From Hippophae tibetana (taxonomy: Eukaryota; Streptophyta; Magnoliopsida; Rosales; Elaeagnaceae): DNA of 64,000 bases. The notes beneath the pieces are model-generated. The model had not been told where the DNA came from and did no database searches. It was given only the letters and a program-made list of their open reading frames with translations. The position numbers and the translations under genes were made by a program. The DNA is taken from assembly GCA_037013495.1 (NCBI GenBank), contig CM072806.1:22271501-22335500 (forward strand), read 5' to 3'. Each line of letters opens with the position of its first letter. Position 1 is the first letter of the stretch. Of this stretch, positions 33,953 to 46,800 are shown in pieces.

Positions 33953-36824
33953 AACTGTTTGGAATTTCACGTTTTGTTGTATTAATAGATTCATTTATTG
34001 AATAGTCGTTTGTGAGTAGAAGCGACCTTGCACTGTATTCTATCATTTGTCTTTTCATAAATTAATCAAATTGTTAATCGCCTCATAAGCTTGCAAGGTG
34101 CAACTGCAGAAAACATGTTTTGGACCTGTTCTTCATGCCCCTATTTATGTCAAGTAATTCTATTTGTATGGGGTACAAACTTCACCAACGTTATATTTTT
34201 GTATTGTTTGTTAGACATAGGTCCTGCCATTATATTAGGTCTTGCTATTTATGAATGTGTAGTTTATTTTTGAGATAGATGTATTATTAGTGCGGCAGTT
34301 TTGTGTTTTAGAGCCAAGCATGAGCCTCTTTGGCTGTATAATTAGGAAACAGTTTTCTGGTTTTTTTTTAAAAGATATTCTTAAAAATACTTTAATGTTT
34401 GGACATTGTTTTAAAGTTATTTTTTTAAAAAAATTGGATAATTAGAAAACACGCTTAGGTTGCTTTCAGTGTTTATGAGACTAACTAAAAAACACACGAT
34501 TTTTTTATTGTATTTTTCATTAGTTAGATTACTTTCTCTCTATCTTCTATTAATATTTATTTTTAAAATTTTTTTTTACATTAATTTTAAGTTTAATTGG
34601 TTTAAAATATTACATTTAAGAATAATTTTTTAAAAAATGTATCAAACATTATTATCCATTTTAAGTTTGACCATTGGTCTAGCTTTTACAACAATTATTG
34701 GTTTTAGCTTTCTTGGGGTTTGAATCAATTTTGTTCGTGGGTTTTCAAAGATGCATTTAAAATTTAAAAATAAATTCGGTCCATGATCATTTAAATTATC
34801 TTGTCAGACCTTATGTATGACGGGAAATAAGCTGGCTTTATGTTAGTTATAGATGCTGATTTGGCTGCTGATATTGCATGTAAGTAAGATGATCTTTTTA
34901 CCTTTCATGGCTAAAATACCATTTTGTCTTCAAGAATGCATGGATTGATCAAGGTCCACAAGTATGATGTTGGACTTCTAATTCGCGTTACCATAGCTTC
35001 AAGTGTGTAAAAAGGACCATTTTACCCTTAGTTGAGCAAACGATTATTTTTCCTTTTAAGTGCAAAAACTCCATACGTTCTTCAAATGTAGCATTGGCCC
35101 CCCTTCAAACATCAGCATTTTTAAGATCTATAGAAATTTCTCGGGCAGTAATAACATTGATTCCTATGCGTAAGTTGGATCAAATAACAATTTACAGTAT
35201 ACTGAGTTTATCTGACGTGTAATATTAGGACTTATCTAAAAATAATAAGAATAATAATGAAGCATTTCTCTTGATTTTCATTTTTAATTTGTTATATGAC
35301 TTAAATCGTTTATGCCTATGATATATTACTACTTTACTGCATGAAATGATACTTACTCACCTCTGTGAAGGCACAATTTCCTGATATTATAAATGAAGGC
35401 ACAATTTTCTGATATTATAAATAAGATGTGATGATGTGATTGACTATTGACTAAACAGCATAGTCATAATTTTTATTTTGTTCAATAAAATTTTGACGTC
35501 TAATTTATAATTATCATAAATTTATATATTTATTATTTTATTATTTTATTATTTTTTATTTTTTAGAACAGTATATATATATATCAAATGACTGTTAGTT
35601 ATTATTAGATGTTATGTTACTACAAATTTTTAAGAAATCAAGTCATAAATAATTGAATGCATATTTTTAGGTGTCATGCCAATATATTTTTTTTATATGT
35701 ACTTTAAATTAAAATGTTTGAGTATTCATAACTATGTTTATATCATATCGTTTGGATTCAGAAATACTAAGAGTTCAAATAACAATATAAAATTAATAAT
35801 TTTTGATGATAAAATAACTATACATCTCTTACTAATAGGGGTCAATAAAATGATAACATTTGAATTGATATATGCATTAAATTTTTTAAAAAACTTAATA
35901 ATGCTATATCTTATTATTAGTATTATTTTATATAATTATTTATCTATATTTATATTATATCCAAAAATCTCGATCATATTTAAAATAATTTTAATTTAAA
36001 CTCTTATAATTTAATAATATGAAACATTTTGACTTATTTAACTTTTAACTTTTTTTCTTTATTTATAAAATTATGATTTATAAAATGTGTTTGCATGGAA
36101 GTTAGAATACTAAATCTAAAATAAAAAATAATTCATCAACAAATAAATTTGAAAAACAACGTTGTAAAACAATTCATTATTTTTTTTAATTTTTATAATT
36201 ACAAGAGAAATTATTCATTAAAAAATTATTTTTAATGTATGTGATAACATCGTATTCTAAGTTAATAAAATTTAAAATTAATATAACTATTTTTTAAAAT
36301 AAATAAATAATTAATAAAACATAAAAAATAACAGCCGTTTCTTAAGCCATTATAAAAAGCTTTGATTGAACACTCTTCTTCAAATTTTGTGTTTTGACTC
36401 CGTTCAAAGTTACATACATGAATGTCGAGGCCTCAGAACGCTGTATGGATTATGGGCACGATTCCATTAGTCTCTAATCGGTAAAAGATCAATTTCTCTA
36501 TATTTTTATTGAATCAAATATAATATCATAAAATATGTTATTTAATTGATTATAGATTTTAGTTTATTATGGTTGTAATATTTGATTATTTTTATTACAT
36601 CTAAGCTAATTTAATCAATTTGTTAAATGAGTACACTATATACAAGATATATATATATATATGTTTAATTATTAAAAAATAAGAAAATAAGAAAATAAGA
36701 AAAGTTTGGATAAATTGAATATCTTCAAAGTGACGTTAAATTAAAATGAGTAATTAAATGTCACAATTAAAATCTACAAGCTTAGGAAATAATTAATTAC
36801 CACATGCATGAGCGAATCACTAAT
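33953..36824. other. 3' flank of TRM6 and intergenic DNA
   Basis: The TRM6 3' UTR presumably occupies the first few hundred bases; no canonical AATAAA stands out close to the stop. From 34.3 kb on, the sequence is AT-rich without recognisable coding. The 107-codon frame at 35676-35999 is Ile/Leu/Asn-rich and looks like AT-rich noise. A short TA microsatellite occurs at about 36645-36661. Confidence 0.5.
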
Positions 36825-36830
36825 AAAAGT

Positions 36831-37076
36831 TGTTGGTGTGTGTTGGTGTGTGTTATGATGCATGGTGTAACAGTGGTAGACATCAATGTTTAGTAGAGCA
36901 AAACATGAAACAAATAATAATATTAGTTGAGCCATAAAACATGGATGTGCAGCAATTAGGGTTATTGTTTAATTTTCGTTTTCCTTGTATACATATACCT
37001 AAACTCTTGTACAGAAATTAAACAGAGATGATATGAAATATACATGATAATTATCAGAGAAATACAATATTTGTCA
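36831..37076 (+). repeat. 5' LTR of copia 2
   Basis: 246 bases, ending TTTGTCA. It starts with a duplicated TGTTGGTGTG decamer (36831-36840 and 36841-36850), whereas the 3' LTR has one such unit. The target duplication places the true start at the first copy. Confidence 0.9.
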
Positions 37077-37089
37077 TGGTATCAGAGCA
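37077..37089 (+). other. primer-binding site of copia 2
   Basis: TGGTATCAGAGCA directly follows the LTR and is complementary to initiator tRNA-Met. Confidence 0.92.
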
Positions 37090-37802
37090 AGTTACTGCTG
37101 ACTAATGGAATTACCTACTATGCTGATTTCTGTTCTACTACCATTTTGATTTTTGATTTCTTCTGATTTTTAATTTTTGATTTCTGTTTTACTTGTTGAA
37201 ACCGATCAGTTGCAATACTGAAAAAAATACCACTCATCAGTGCTGCGACCATCTAGTATCCAGAGTCACCATTTCTACTCAGCGTCAGTTTGTAGCTGTG
37301 TCCATTGACTGATGTACGAGATCTCACAGAATGGTTATTATGGTTGGCTGACTGGAGTCGCAACCGTCGTGGGCAATCCTACCATTTTTCTGTCTTAGAG
37401 AAACGTGGAACGCAACGAAGAAGAACATCGCTTCACAGAGACGGAGGACCAGGTGGAGGGTTGACTTCGTCTGGATGTTGTGGTTGGCTAGGGTTCGACC
37501 ATCCTGATCATCCATCAGAAGAAGGAAGGCACTGCTCTGTGAAAATGAAAAAAAATTAGGGCAGACGAAAATGGAAGGCGTTGTTTCTTTATAGTGGCAT
37601 TAGACGAAGAGGAAGAAGAAAGCAACAGACAAAGAGTGTCGCTTTAGGAGGGTTGCACTGAGGAACGCAGAAGAAACTGCATGCATTTGGATAAAAAAAA
37701 ATTTAGGGTTACAAAATGTTCTATATATAGCTAGTGTGCGAAAATCATGGCAGAATCTAGAGATTTAACCACCAATTTCATATTAGAAGATTTGACGACA
37801 AA

Positions 37803-38672
37803 ATGATGGAAGTTCTAACTAGAGCTCAAATCACCTCACAACCTCTGCTAACTAAAGCATCGAGTACTCCCATTAGTATCCAGTTGGGAAGATCCAACTA
37901 TGCCTTGTGGTCCCAGGTGGTGGAGATGTATATCTCTGGAAAAGACAAACTGGGATATATTAATGGGGATTTTCCTCAATCTGTTGAAACCGATCCCTCA
38001 TTTAGGAGATGGCACACTGAAAATGTCATCGTCAAAGGTTGGTTGATCAATTCGATGAACCCCTCCTTGATTGCAAATTTTATTCGATTCCCAACTACGA
38101 AACAGGTTTGGGATTATGCTGCTACCATCTACTATGATGGGACAGACACGTCTCAAGTGTATGATATTCGCCGTCGAGTTACTCGTATGAAGCAGGCGAG
38201 TGGATCTATTGAAAAATACTACAATGACCTTCAAGGGTTATGGCGAGAAATTGATTTATGTCGTCCTAATCCAAAGAGTGTGCGACTGACATACAAAAAT
38301 ACAACTCCATTATACAGGAAGATCGAGTGTATATCTTCCTCGATAGACTTGATGACAGACTAGAAAAAACTCGAAGTGATGTGCTTCAAATCAAACCATT
38401 ACGTACGGTGGAACAAGCCTATGGATTCATCCGTAGGGAAGAGGTCCGGCAGACCGTGATGATCACAGGTGCAGATACGACACACAGAGCAGTTATGGAT
38501 TTCAAAGGGATCAAGGGACACCATAATCCATTGCCACCCAAACTAGGAACTTTTTTGGGTAGCAAGAAATCCAAGAGAAATCCACCGTCTATTGACATGA
38601 AATGTGGCCATTGTGGAAACTCTAAACACACCCGTGAAAACTACTTCAAACTATATGGGTATCCAGAATAGT
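37803..38672 (+). pseudogene. copia 2 GAG relic
   Basis: From the ATG at 37803 the frame reads IQLGRSNYALWSQVVEMYI, GKDKLGYINGD, NVIVKGWLINSM, TTKQVWDYAATIYYDG, 'RVTRMKQASGSIEKYYNDL', the standard copia GAG landmarks. A frameshift near 38330 moves the reading into a second frame (38327-38671), which carries the zinc knuckle C-x2-C-x4-H (CGHCGNSKHTRENYF); the final Cys ligand is Tyr (TAC). A stop ends it at 38669. Confidence 0.9.
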
Positions 38673-38829
38673 GGAATGATCTTCAAGCACGGAAGAAACG
38701 GGAAACCACTGGGCGAGCCGATGTGGCTACCAATAATGCATCACTATCCCTTATTCCTCAGGCCGAATCTTCCCAAGATCCAGGTATTTCAAGTAAAGTA
38801 TTTCACATCTCTACTCGTGGTGATAATGA

Positions 38830-41800
38830 GGATTGGATTCTAGACTCTGAGCTACAGATCATATGACATTTGACCCAAAAGATCTCTCCAATACAACCCA
38901 ACTGAGACGGAGTCGTGTTGCCAATGCCAATGGGGTCACTTATCCAGTTACAGGGGCTGGAACAGTGACTTTATCTCCTTCATTATCATTATCTAATACA
39001 TTACTTGTACCCTCTCTTTCAAACAAACTAATGTTTGTAAGTCAGGTCACTTTAGATCTTAACTGTGTAGTATTGATGTATTCTACCTTTTGTCTTCTAC
39101 AAGATATTCTCACCAAGGAAATCACATGCAACACACTTTTGGTAACAAGGAACGCAAGATTTGGTTATATCATCGTCGATTTGGGCATCCATCATTTGGG
39201 TATTTAAAGCACCTACTCCCTAGTTTATTTTCAAATATCACACACTCAGATTTAAAATGTGATACTTGTATCTTAGCAAAAAGTCATAGGGCATCTTATC
39301 CTATAAGCATGAATAAAAGTATGACTCCTTTTGCTTTAGTAGATTCTGATGTTTGGGGACCTTCCCCGGTCACTACATCATCGGGTCATCATTGGTTTGT
39401 AATTTTTGTTGATGATTGTACACGAATGACATGGCTCTACCTTCTCAAACATAAAGATGAAGTATTTTCTACGTTTCACTTGTTTCACACCATGGTTCAT
39501 ACATAATTTTCTGAAAAAATTAAGATTCTTAGGTCTGATAATGGAGGGGAGTATGTTAATCAACAATTTAGAACATACTTGGACAACCATGGTATTCTCC
39601 ATGAAACCTTGTTTTCACAAACCCCACAACAGAATAGGACTGCAGAAAAGAATAGGCATATTTTAGAAACTGCTCGGGCCTTACTAATTGGTGCACATAT
39701 GACTAGTAGATACTAGAGTGATGCTGTTACTACAACTGTGTATCTACTAAACCATATGCCTACAAAAACCTTACAATTTCAGACTTTATTAAAGGTGCTA
39801 TCTGATCATGTTCCATTGCCTACTATTTTGATGCTTTCGCCCCGAATTTTTGGATGTGTGGCTTTTGTCCATCTTCATAAAAATCAACGAACTAAGTTGG
39901 ATCCATGTGCTATCCGATGTGTTTTATTGGGGTATGGTGTACAAAAAAAGGGATACCGATGCTACGATCCTATTACTAAATGAACGTACATTAACATGGA
40001 TGTCACTTTCCTAGAATCTGAATGTTTTTTCCATCATCAGTATCCAATTACCCTATTCAGAGGGAGAGTTATGGTGAAGAACAGAATTGACTTGATGTTG
40101 AAGTATTAGACATTAGTAACAATCCGACATACTCAGATAATGCCAACAATATGGATGAGCCGGTACCTAGACCCGAACTTGAACTTCTAAGAACTGAATC
40201 TGAACTAGTGACTGAATCTCCAGAAGACGCAGTGGTTGATGCACCCCTACACTGTCTAGTACCCAATGATCCTCCTACTAAGAATACTCCTGAGATAAGT
40301 TCTCCTATCACACCTTTACAAACTAATGTTATAGATACATCTGTTGGTTATGTTCTACCTTTCAGACACAATCGAGGAAAACCTCTGAATCAATACTCTC
40401 CAGACAAAGAGGAGCGACAATCCAAGTATCCAATAGCCAATTATGTATCTACTCAAGGGTTATCAGAACCTATCAGGGCTTTTGCACAAACACTCTCCTT
40501 ATGTCAAATTCCAAGCAGCATTGAAAGAAGCCTTATCTGATCCAAATTGGGCTCAAGCTATAAAAGAAGAATTTGAGGCATTGTAGAAGAACAACACATG
40601 AGTATTAAGCAAGTTGCCTCAAGGGAGGAAGATGGTAGGATGTAAGTGGATTTTCTCCATGTATAAAGAATATGGGTCAGTTGATCGATACAAGGTGAGA
40701 TTAGTAGCAAAAGGGTATACATAGAAACATGGTATAGATTATCAAGAAACCTTCTCACCTGTGGCTAAACTAAAAACTGTGAGAGTTTTGTTATCTCTTG
40801 CAACAAATTTAGATTGGCTATTGCACCAACTTGACGTGAAAAATGCCTTCCTTCATGGTGACCTTGAAGAAGAGATTTACATGGATATTCCACCAGGATA
40901 TATTGTTACATCAGGAAAAGAAACTGTATGTAGATTACAACGAGCATTGTATGGACCAAAATAATCACCTCGAGCATGGTTTGGCAGATTGAGTTCAACA
41001 ATGAGAAAATATGGGTTTCAACAAAGCAACCCTGACCATACTCTTTTCCTAAAACATTGATTGGGAAAAATAATAGCCCTTATAGTCTATGTAGATGACA
41101 TGATCATTACAAGGGATGATAAAGAAGAAATCTCTAGGCTTCAAGAACAACTGTCAAATGAGTTTGAAATGAAGGACTTGGGAGGGCTTAAATACTTCTT
41201 AGGCATTGAGGTAACAAGATCAAAACAAGGTATATGTCTTTACCAAAGGAAATATACTCTAGACCTACTGGCAGAGGCAAGATTACTAGATTGTAAACTT
41301 GTCGATATTCCGATGGTCCAAAATCATAAACTTGGAGAAAATGTGGACCAAGTACCAGCAGATAAACATAGATATCAATGGTTAGTAGGTAAACTCATAT
41401 ACTTATCTCATACTAGACCTGATATTGCTTATGCTGTGAGTGTCGTGAGTCAGTTTATGCACTGCCGAAGTGAAGACCATATGGATGCCGTCATGCGAAT
41501 ACTCCGTTATTTAAAATCCTCCCTTGGGAAAGGACTTATGTTTTCAAAGAATGGTCAATTGGAAGTCCTTGGATATACAGATTCAAACTGGGCAGGGAAT
41601 ATGAAGGATGGGAAATCTACTGCTGGGTACTTTATTTTTGTGGGGGGAAATCTTGTTACATGGAGGAGCAAGAAGCAAAAGGTAGTTGCCTTATCTAGTG
41701 TTGAAGATGAATTTCGAGGAATGGTTGAAAAAACTTCTAACTGAGATTGGGGTTGCTCCTAACTCTGAAATGAACTTATTTTGTGATAACAAAGTAGCAA

Positions 41801-42018
41801 TTGCCATCTCTCACAATCCAGTTCAACATGATCGCACGAAACACGTTGAAATGGATCAGAACTTCATCAAACAGAATCTTGAAGAAAAGATTATTCACCT
41901 TCCATTTGTTAAATCAGAAGATCAATTGGTTGATATACTCACAAAATCTGTGTCTGTAAAGAACTTCTACAACTCATTTGAAAAATTGGGCATAAGAGAC
42001 ATATATGCACCAACTTGA
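38830..42018 (+). pseudogene. copia 2 POL relic (PR-IN-RT-RNase H)
   Basis: Protease: DWILDS at about 38831, then a 1-base loss at about 38849 that breaks the DSG triplet; the other frame continues with HMTFDPKDLS. Integrase: YHRRFGHPSFGYLK, CDTCILAKSHRA, DVWGPSP, 'VDDCTRMTWLYLL', then a stop, LRSDNGGEYVNQQF, IFGCVAFVHLHKNQR. Reverse transcriptase: LDVKNAFLHGDLEEEIYM, ALYGPK followed by a stop, VYVDDMIITRDD near 41090, [13 protein letters not shown]. RNase H: YTDSNWAGN, KSTAGYF, KKQKVVALSS, then a small deletion/frameshift near 41735 before LLTEIGVAPNSEMNLFCDNK and DILTKSVSVKNF. The end of the frame runs into the PPT. Confidence 0.92.
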
Positions 42019-42025
42019 GGGGGAG
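42015..42025 (+). other. polypurine tract of copia 2
   Basis: TTGAGGGGGAG stands directly before the 3' LTR and primes plus-strand synthesis in such elements. Confidence 0.88.
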
Positions 42026-42261
42026 TGTTAGTGTGTGTTGTGGTGCATGCTGCAACAGTGGCAGACACCAATGCTTAGTGGAGCAAAACATGGAGCAGAC
42101 AATAATATTAGTGGAGCCATAAAACATGGATGTGCAGCAATTAGGGTTATTGTTTAATTTTCGTTTTTCTCGTATACATATACCTAAACTCTTGTACAGA
42201 AACTGAACAGAGATGATATGAAATATACATGATAATTATCAGAAAAATACAATATTTATCA
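42026..42261 (+). repeat. 3' LTR of copia 2
   Basis: 236 bases, TGTTAGTG to TTATCA. By hand alignment it differs from the 5' LTR at about twenty positions, nearly all transitions, mostly with C/G here and T/A in the 5' copy. Confidence 0.92.
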
Positions 42262-42599
42262 AAAGTGTCCACAGTCCAGTTTTAATTTTTTTACAAAACT
42301 GGATCAAGCCGTTAAGGTTACAGGAGTCAGACCTTATTGAATCGGTTAAACTGTACAATCCGATCTGGTACAAATCACTAACGTCCAAGTGGCGCAATAG
42401 TAGGGTTTTTTTCTTGCAAGTTCCACGTCCTGGCTATGATTTTAATTTTAATAAGCATAATTCTCATAAACTCTAAATAAATTTATAAAACAATTATGTT
42501 ACCAAATAATACAGTCTAGTTCAGCTAATCAATTTGGTTTGTACGAATTATTCGGACACACCTAATCACCACACAAATGTTTTAGGGTAATAATGCAAT

Positions 42600-42920
42600 T
42601 TACCTTAATTATTTAAGTTACCTTCTAGAGTTTAAAAAAAAGCATTATGAGTTTTTTAAAAAAATGGTATTCACTTCATATAAAATCAAATTTTTACAAA
42701 AATTCATACTATAATTTGAGTTAGGTTTATTTTGCAATTAAGATTTTCTAAATGAATTACACATCATTGTAATCATGTTACACACATTTTTAATATATGG
42801 TTACATAGGTGTGAAAATTATTTAAGAAATATTGATAGCAAAATAGATCTAACTCAAACTAAAATATGAATTTTAACAAAACTCATTTTTAAATTGTGAA
42901 TTTTTCTTAAAAAATAGAGA
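42600..42920. mobile_element. palindromic MITE
   Basis: The left arm (about 42640-42740: 'ACAAAAATTCATACTATAAT', 'TTGAGTTAGGTTTATTTTGC') is the reverse complement of the right arm (about 42835-42910: 'GCAAAATAGATCTAACTCAA', 'ACTAAAATATGAATTTTAAC'). The arms are roughly 60-80 bases and the core is AT-rich, without an ORF. The outer ends are approximate and no TSD was identified. Confidence 0.7.
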
Positions 42921-43360
42921 GAATAAAAATATTGCAAAGCTTGTGTTCTTTAAAGACTCGAGCCCTAGAAATATGATTATGTGGAAGAAAAGTACGATTG
43001 TGAGTGATAAAAGTAAGATTGAGTTGATTTGTTGACAATACGTCATGAGACGAAAAGTGAAAATCAAGATTACATGGCGATTACCTTGTTTTAGACAAGA
43101 AGCAGTTGTCACGCACCACGTTATTGTATAAATCTTTCAATAAAATGAAAAAATAGAGATGGTGGAACTACATTAGGAGAGGAAGGTGGTGTGATGGTAG
43201 TAATGATGGGATTGCGGATGATGCTTCTAACAATAGGTTGTTTGACCTAGAGTGAGTCATAGTTAATGTTGTATAAAAAGAATACTTATATATATCAAAA
43301 TCACAATTGATATAATATTTTTTAATTGGATACAATTATGTGGATCACATTGTGTTTATT
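42921..43360. other. intergenic, no gene
   Basis: Short frames on - lack motifs. Nothing else is recognisable between the MITE and the LTR of copia 3. Confidence 0.5.
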
Positions 43361-43543
43361 TAAACTCATAAATTCATCATTTTATTCGTATTTCTTGATC
43401 AATTACCATTATATGTACAAGTTATATATAGGGAGGATTCACACGGTTCTTGAGTTAAAAGCCTATAATCAAGTTATTCAAAATATCTAAAATATGAAAA
43501 GAAAGATAACAATCAGTATAGTTAATTATAACATAATTCAACA
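43361..43543 (-). repeat. 3' LTR of copia 3
   Basis: It matches 55048-55261 in order: TAAATTCATCA.TTTATT, TTGATCAATTACCA, ACAAGTTATATATAGG, GGATTCACA, AGTTAAAAGC, AAAGATAACAA and, at the end, ATAATT.AACA. On - the end reads TGTTGAATTATG. Confidence 0.82.
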
Positions 43544-43849
43544 CTCTCCCTCAAGTTGGTGCATAGATGTTACATATGTCCAACATGTCTAAAAACTTTA
43601 AGTACACTCGATTTGAGATTACTTTGGTGATCATATTAGCTAATTGATCCTTTCAATAAATCTTAGGCAACTATACGATCTTTTTGTCCACCTTTTCCTT
43701 AATGAAAAATCTATCTCTCTCGACGTGCTTTGTACAATCATGTTAAACTATATTATGTGCGATGTCATATGTTGTTTTATTATCACAAAAAGTCATATAG
43801 GTTGTTGAGATAGATAATCCATATTTTTTAAAAGGATCCTTAGCCATAA

Positions 43850-46800
43850 TGCATCACAAAGTACATTTGCCAAATCTATGAATTCTGCTTCTACACTTGA
43901 GCGAGCTATAACATTTTGTTTCTTGCTTCTCCATATCACAAGATTACCTCCTATAAAGGTAAAGTAACTAGAAGTATATCACATGTAATTCTTATCACTA
44001 GCCCAATCAACATCAGTATATGCTTTTATTCTTGATAATCTGTGTCTTTAGTGAATAATACTCTTTTTTGGGAGCAAACTTTAGATATCTTAAAATGGGA
44101 ATAATTGCATTCATATGTTGTTCTCTAGGATTATACATAAATGAGCTGCCAATACTTAAAGCATAAGTCAAATATGTTCTAGTATACGATAAGTACATCA
44201 CTCTCATTATAAGTCTTTGGTATCTTCCTTTGTCAACTGGTACTTGGTTGGCCTCAACACAATTTTAGACCTTCTTCTATTGGTGTATCAACTGGTTGAC
44301 ATACCAATCTCTCGTAATAGATCTATGATGTATTTTCTTTAAAATAAAGCTATTCCTTTATTAGATTGAGATATTTCAATCCTAAGAAAATATTTCAAAG
44401 GGCCTAGGTATTTCATCTCAAACTCTTTGAACAAGTAATTCTGTAAGACTTTTCTTTCTTTTGGGTCATACCACCACGTCATCTAGATATATAATAAGTG
44501 CATTGATCTTATCCTGCTATTTTTTAGTAAATGAGAATGATATGTGTTTCTCTAATGGTAGTTAAAGGCAATAATAGATTTTATGAACCTTTCAAACCAT
44601 GCCCTCAGAGATTGATTTAGCCCATACAATGATTTCTTTAAACTGTCATACTCTTTAGTTGTACTCTTTTTCTATCATGCATCATGGTAGGAGATCTATG
44701 TAGATTTATTTAGATAATTCACCATGTAGAAAAACATTCTTCATATCAAATTGTTATAATGGCCAATCCAAATTTGTAGCTCAAGATAATAGAACACGAA
44801 CTGTGTTCATTTTGGCTGCAAGTGCAAATGTTTCTGTATAATCAATGACATAGATTCAAGTGCATCCCTTTGGTACAAATATTGCCTTAAAGCATTCAAT
44901 TATCTCGTCATAATTGTGTTTCATAGTGATAATCCATTGACATCCAACTCATTTCTTTCCTGGTGGACGATAAACTAGTTCGCATGTTTCATTTTTGTTC
45001 AGAGATTTCATCTCTTCTTTCATAGCTACTTTTCACCTAAGATCAACTAAGGCTTTCTGCACACTGTTAGGAATATATATAGTAAATAGTTGATTTACAA
45101 ATGATATGTTTGATTTTGAAAAATGATGGTTAGACACATAATGGCTCATGGGATACTTTATTAGAAAGTTCAGGCCTATATGTGGTTTTAGGAATACCTC
45201 TTGTATGACGTTGTGGTAACTATATTTTGTATGGCTCAAGGACATATTCAGTAAGCAATTGATGTGATATGTTGATAGGAGATAGAGCCATATTATTCAG
45301 AGACTCAGTTCCAAGCTGAGAAGAATTCACATATTTAATTGGGGTGTTCATCACTTACTTCTTCAGTTATACCATTCTCATCGACATTTTGATCTAATAT
45401 CATACTACTTAAATCCAATTCACTTATTTTCTGGTTCATTTTAGTATGTGAGTCATCAATAGTGTAATCCAATGTTATACCATTTATATCCACATTGCCC
45501 ATATTTTGGTTATCACTTTCATCTTAATCTAAAGTTTGAATTTTTTTCTGGTACTCCCCCAAAAATGCAGGCTTAGATAAGTACATTGTATCTTCATGAA
45601 AGATAAAATCTAATGTGACAAAATCAACTTGATGGTAAATGGTAACACCAATATCCTTTTTGATGAGTGGCATACCCTACAAAAACTTATTGTAATGCTT
45701 GAGAAGTTAGCTTAGTGCATTAATGTTTATGTAGGTGTACATATACCACACAATCAAAGACAAGAAAGGTTAAATTTGAGACAGTTGAGGTAACAATTGC
45801 ATCAGTGAGGGTTTGGAATGGTGTTTTGAAATTGATGGTGCTAGAGAGGACCCGTTTGATTAAATAGGATGTAGAAGTGAGTGCTTCTTCCCAATAGGAT
45901 AATGACATGAAATTTGATTAACAAGGTTCGGACTACCTCTAAGACGTGTCGATTCTTGCACTTTACCACCCTATTTTATTATGGTGTGTTGGAGTAAGTT
46001 GTATAATGAATCATTCTTTGTTCTTCAAAATATTTTTTAAGTTCAGTATTCTAATATTCTCCATCATTATCACTGCAAAGAACTTGAATCTTTATATTAT
46101 AATAGGTTTCAATCTTTTTATGAAACTTTTGGAATATCAAGTTCACTTCACTTTTAGATTTCATCAAGCATAGACATGTCATCCTGGTGTAATCATTAAA
46201 AAAAGTTACAAACCATCATGTCCTACCCAAAGTAATGACTTTAAATGGAACCCAAACATTAGAATATATAATTATAAAAGGAAGAAGACTTTTATTTAAT
46301 GATGCACGATAATTTTTTGCAAGTTCATAAACATCACATTGGAAACTAGAAACATCAACTTCTTCAAATAAAACAGGAAATAATGTTTTGAGATATCCAA
46401 AGGAAGCATGCCTAAAACGGTGATGCTATAACCATATTTCGTTCCTTTTTATGTTGTCAAAACCACCCACTATTATAGCTTGTCTTAGGCTGCTAGTGAT
46501 TTTTAATTTCAAGTCAAAGAAATATAGCTTTCCCTACCTAATACCACAACTAATCATCTTCCTGGTTTTGATGTAATTAAATACACAAAAATCAGGCCAA
46601 AATATTACAACACAAGATAAAGTAGTGGTTATTTGATAAACATACATAAGATTATAATCTAAAGATGGAACAACTAACATCGAATCTAAATTCATTGTAT
46701 CAGTTAGTTTTGAAGTTCCTTCTCCAATGATTGGGGTCAAGCTTCCATTTGGATTAGGGAAATTTTTTTGTGTAGAGGATTTAAATGATAAGACCTGTCT

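Larger units (their letters stand above)
36831..42261 (+). mobile_element. Ty1/copia LTR retrotransposon 2
   Basis: A 5.4-kb element with LTRs, PBS, PPT and the 5-bp target duplication AAAGT (36826-36830 and 42262-42266). The gene order GAG-PR-IN-RT-RNase H is that of copia. Stops and frameshifts interrupt all domains, including one at the protease active site. The roughly 700-base leader between PBS and GAG has no clear coding function. The element is inserted six bases inside an older Mutator-type MITE. Confidence 0.95.
36815..42573. mobile_element. second Mutator-type MITE, split by copia 2
   Basis: The right part (42262-42563) ends in TTCGGACACACCT and begins AAAGTGTCCACAGTCC, matching the termini of the MITE in copia 1 (GTGTCCATGGTCC...GGACACCCCT) with decay. 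Only its first six bases (36825-36830, AAAAGT) lie left of copia 2. Flanking AATCACTAAT (36815-36824) and AATCACCACA (42564-42573) agree at 7 of 10 positions, as an aged 10-bp target duplication would. Without copia 2 and its target duplication the MITE would be about 303 bp. Confidence 0.7.

Noticed and set aside
35676..35999. 107-codon hydrophobic frame as a possible membrane protein
   Set aside because: Composition is that of random A/T-rich DNA, there is no neighbouring exon, and no family signature.
37305..37559. Small ORF in the copia 2 leader as an extra gene
   Set aside because: It overlaps another frame on -, has no motif, and lies between PBS and GAG where copia leaders are non-coding.
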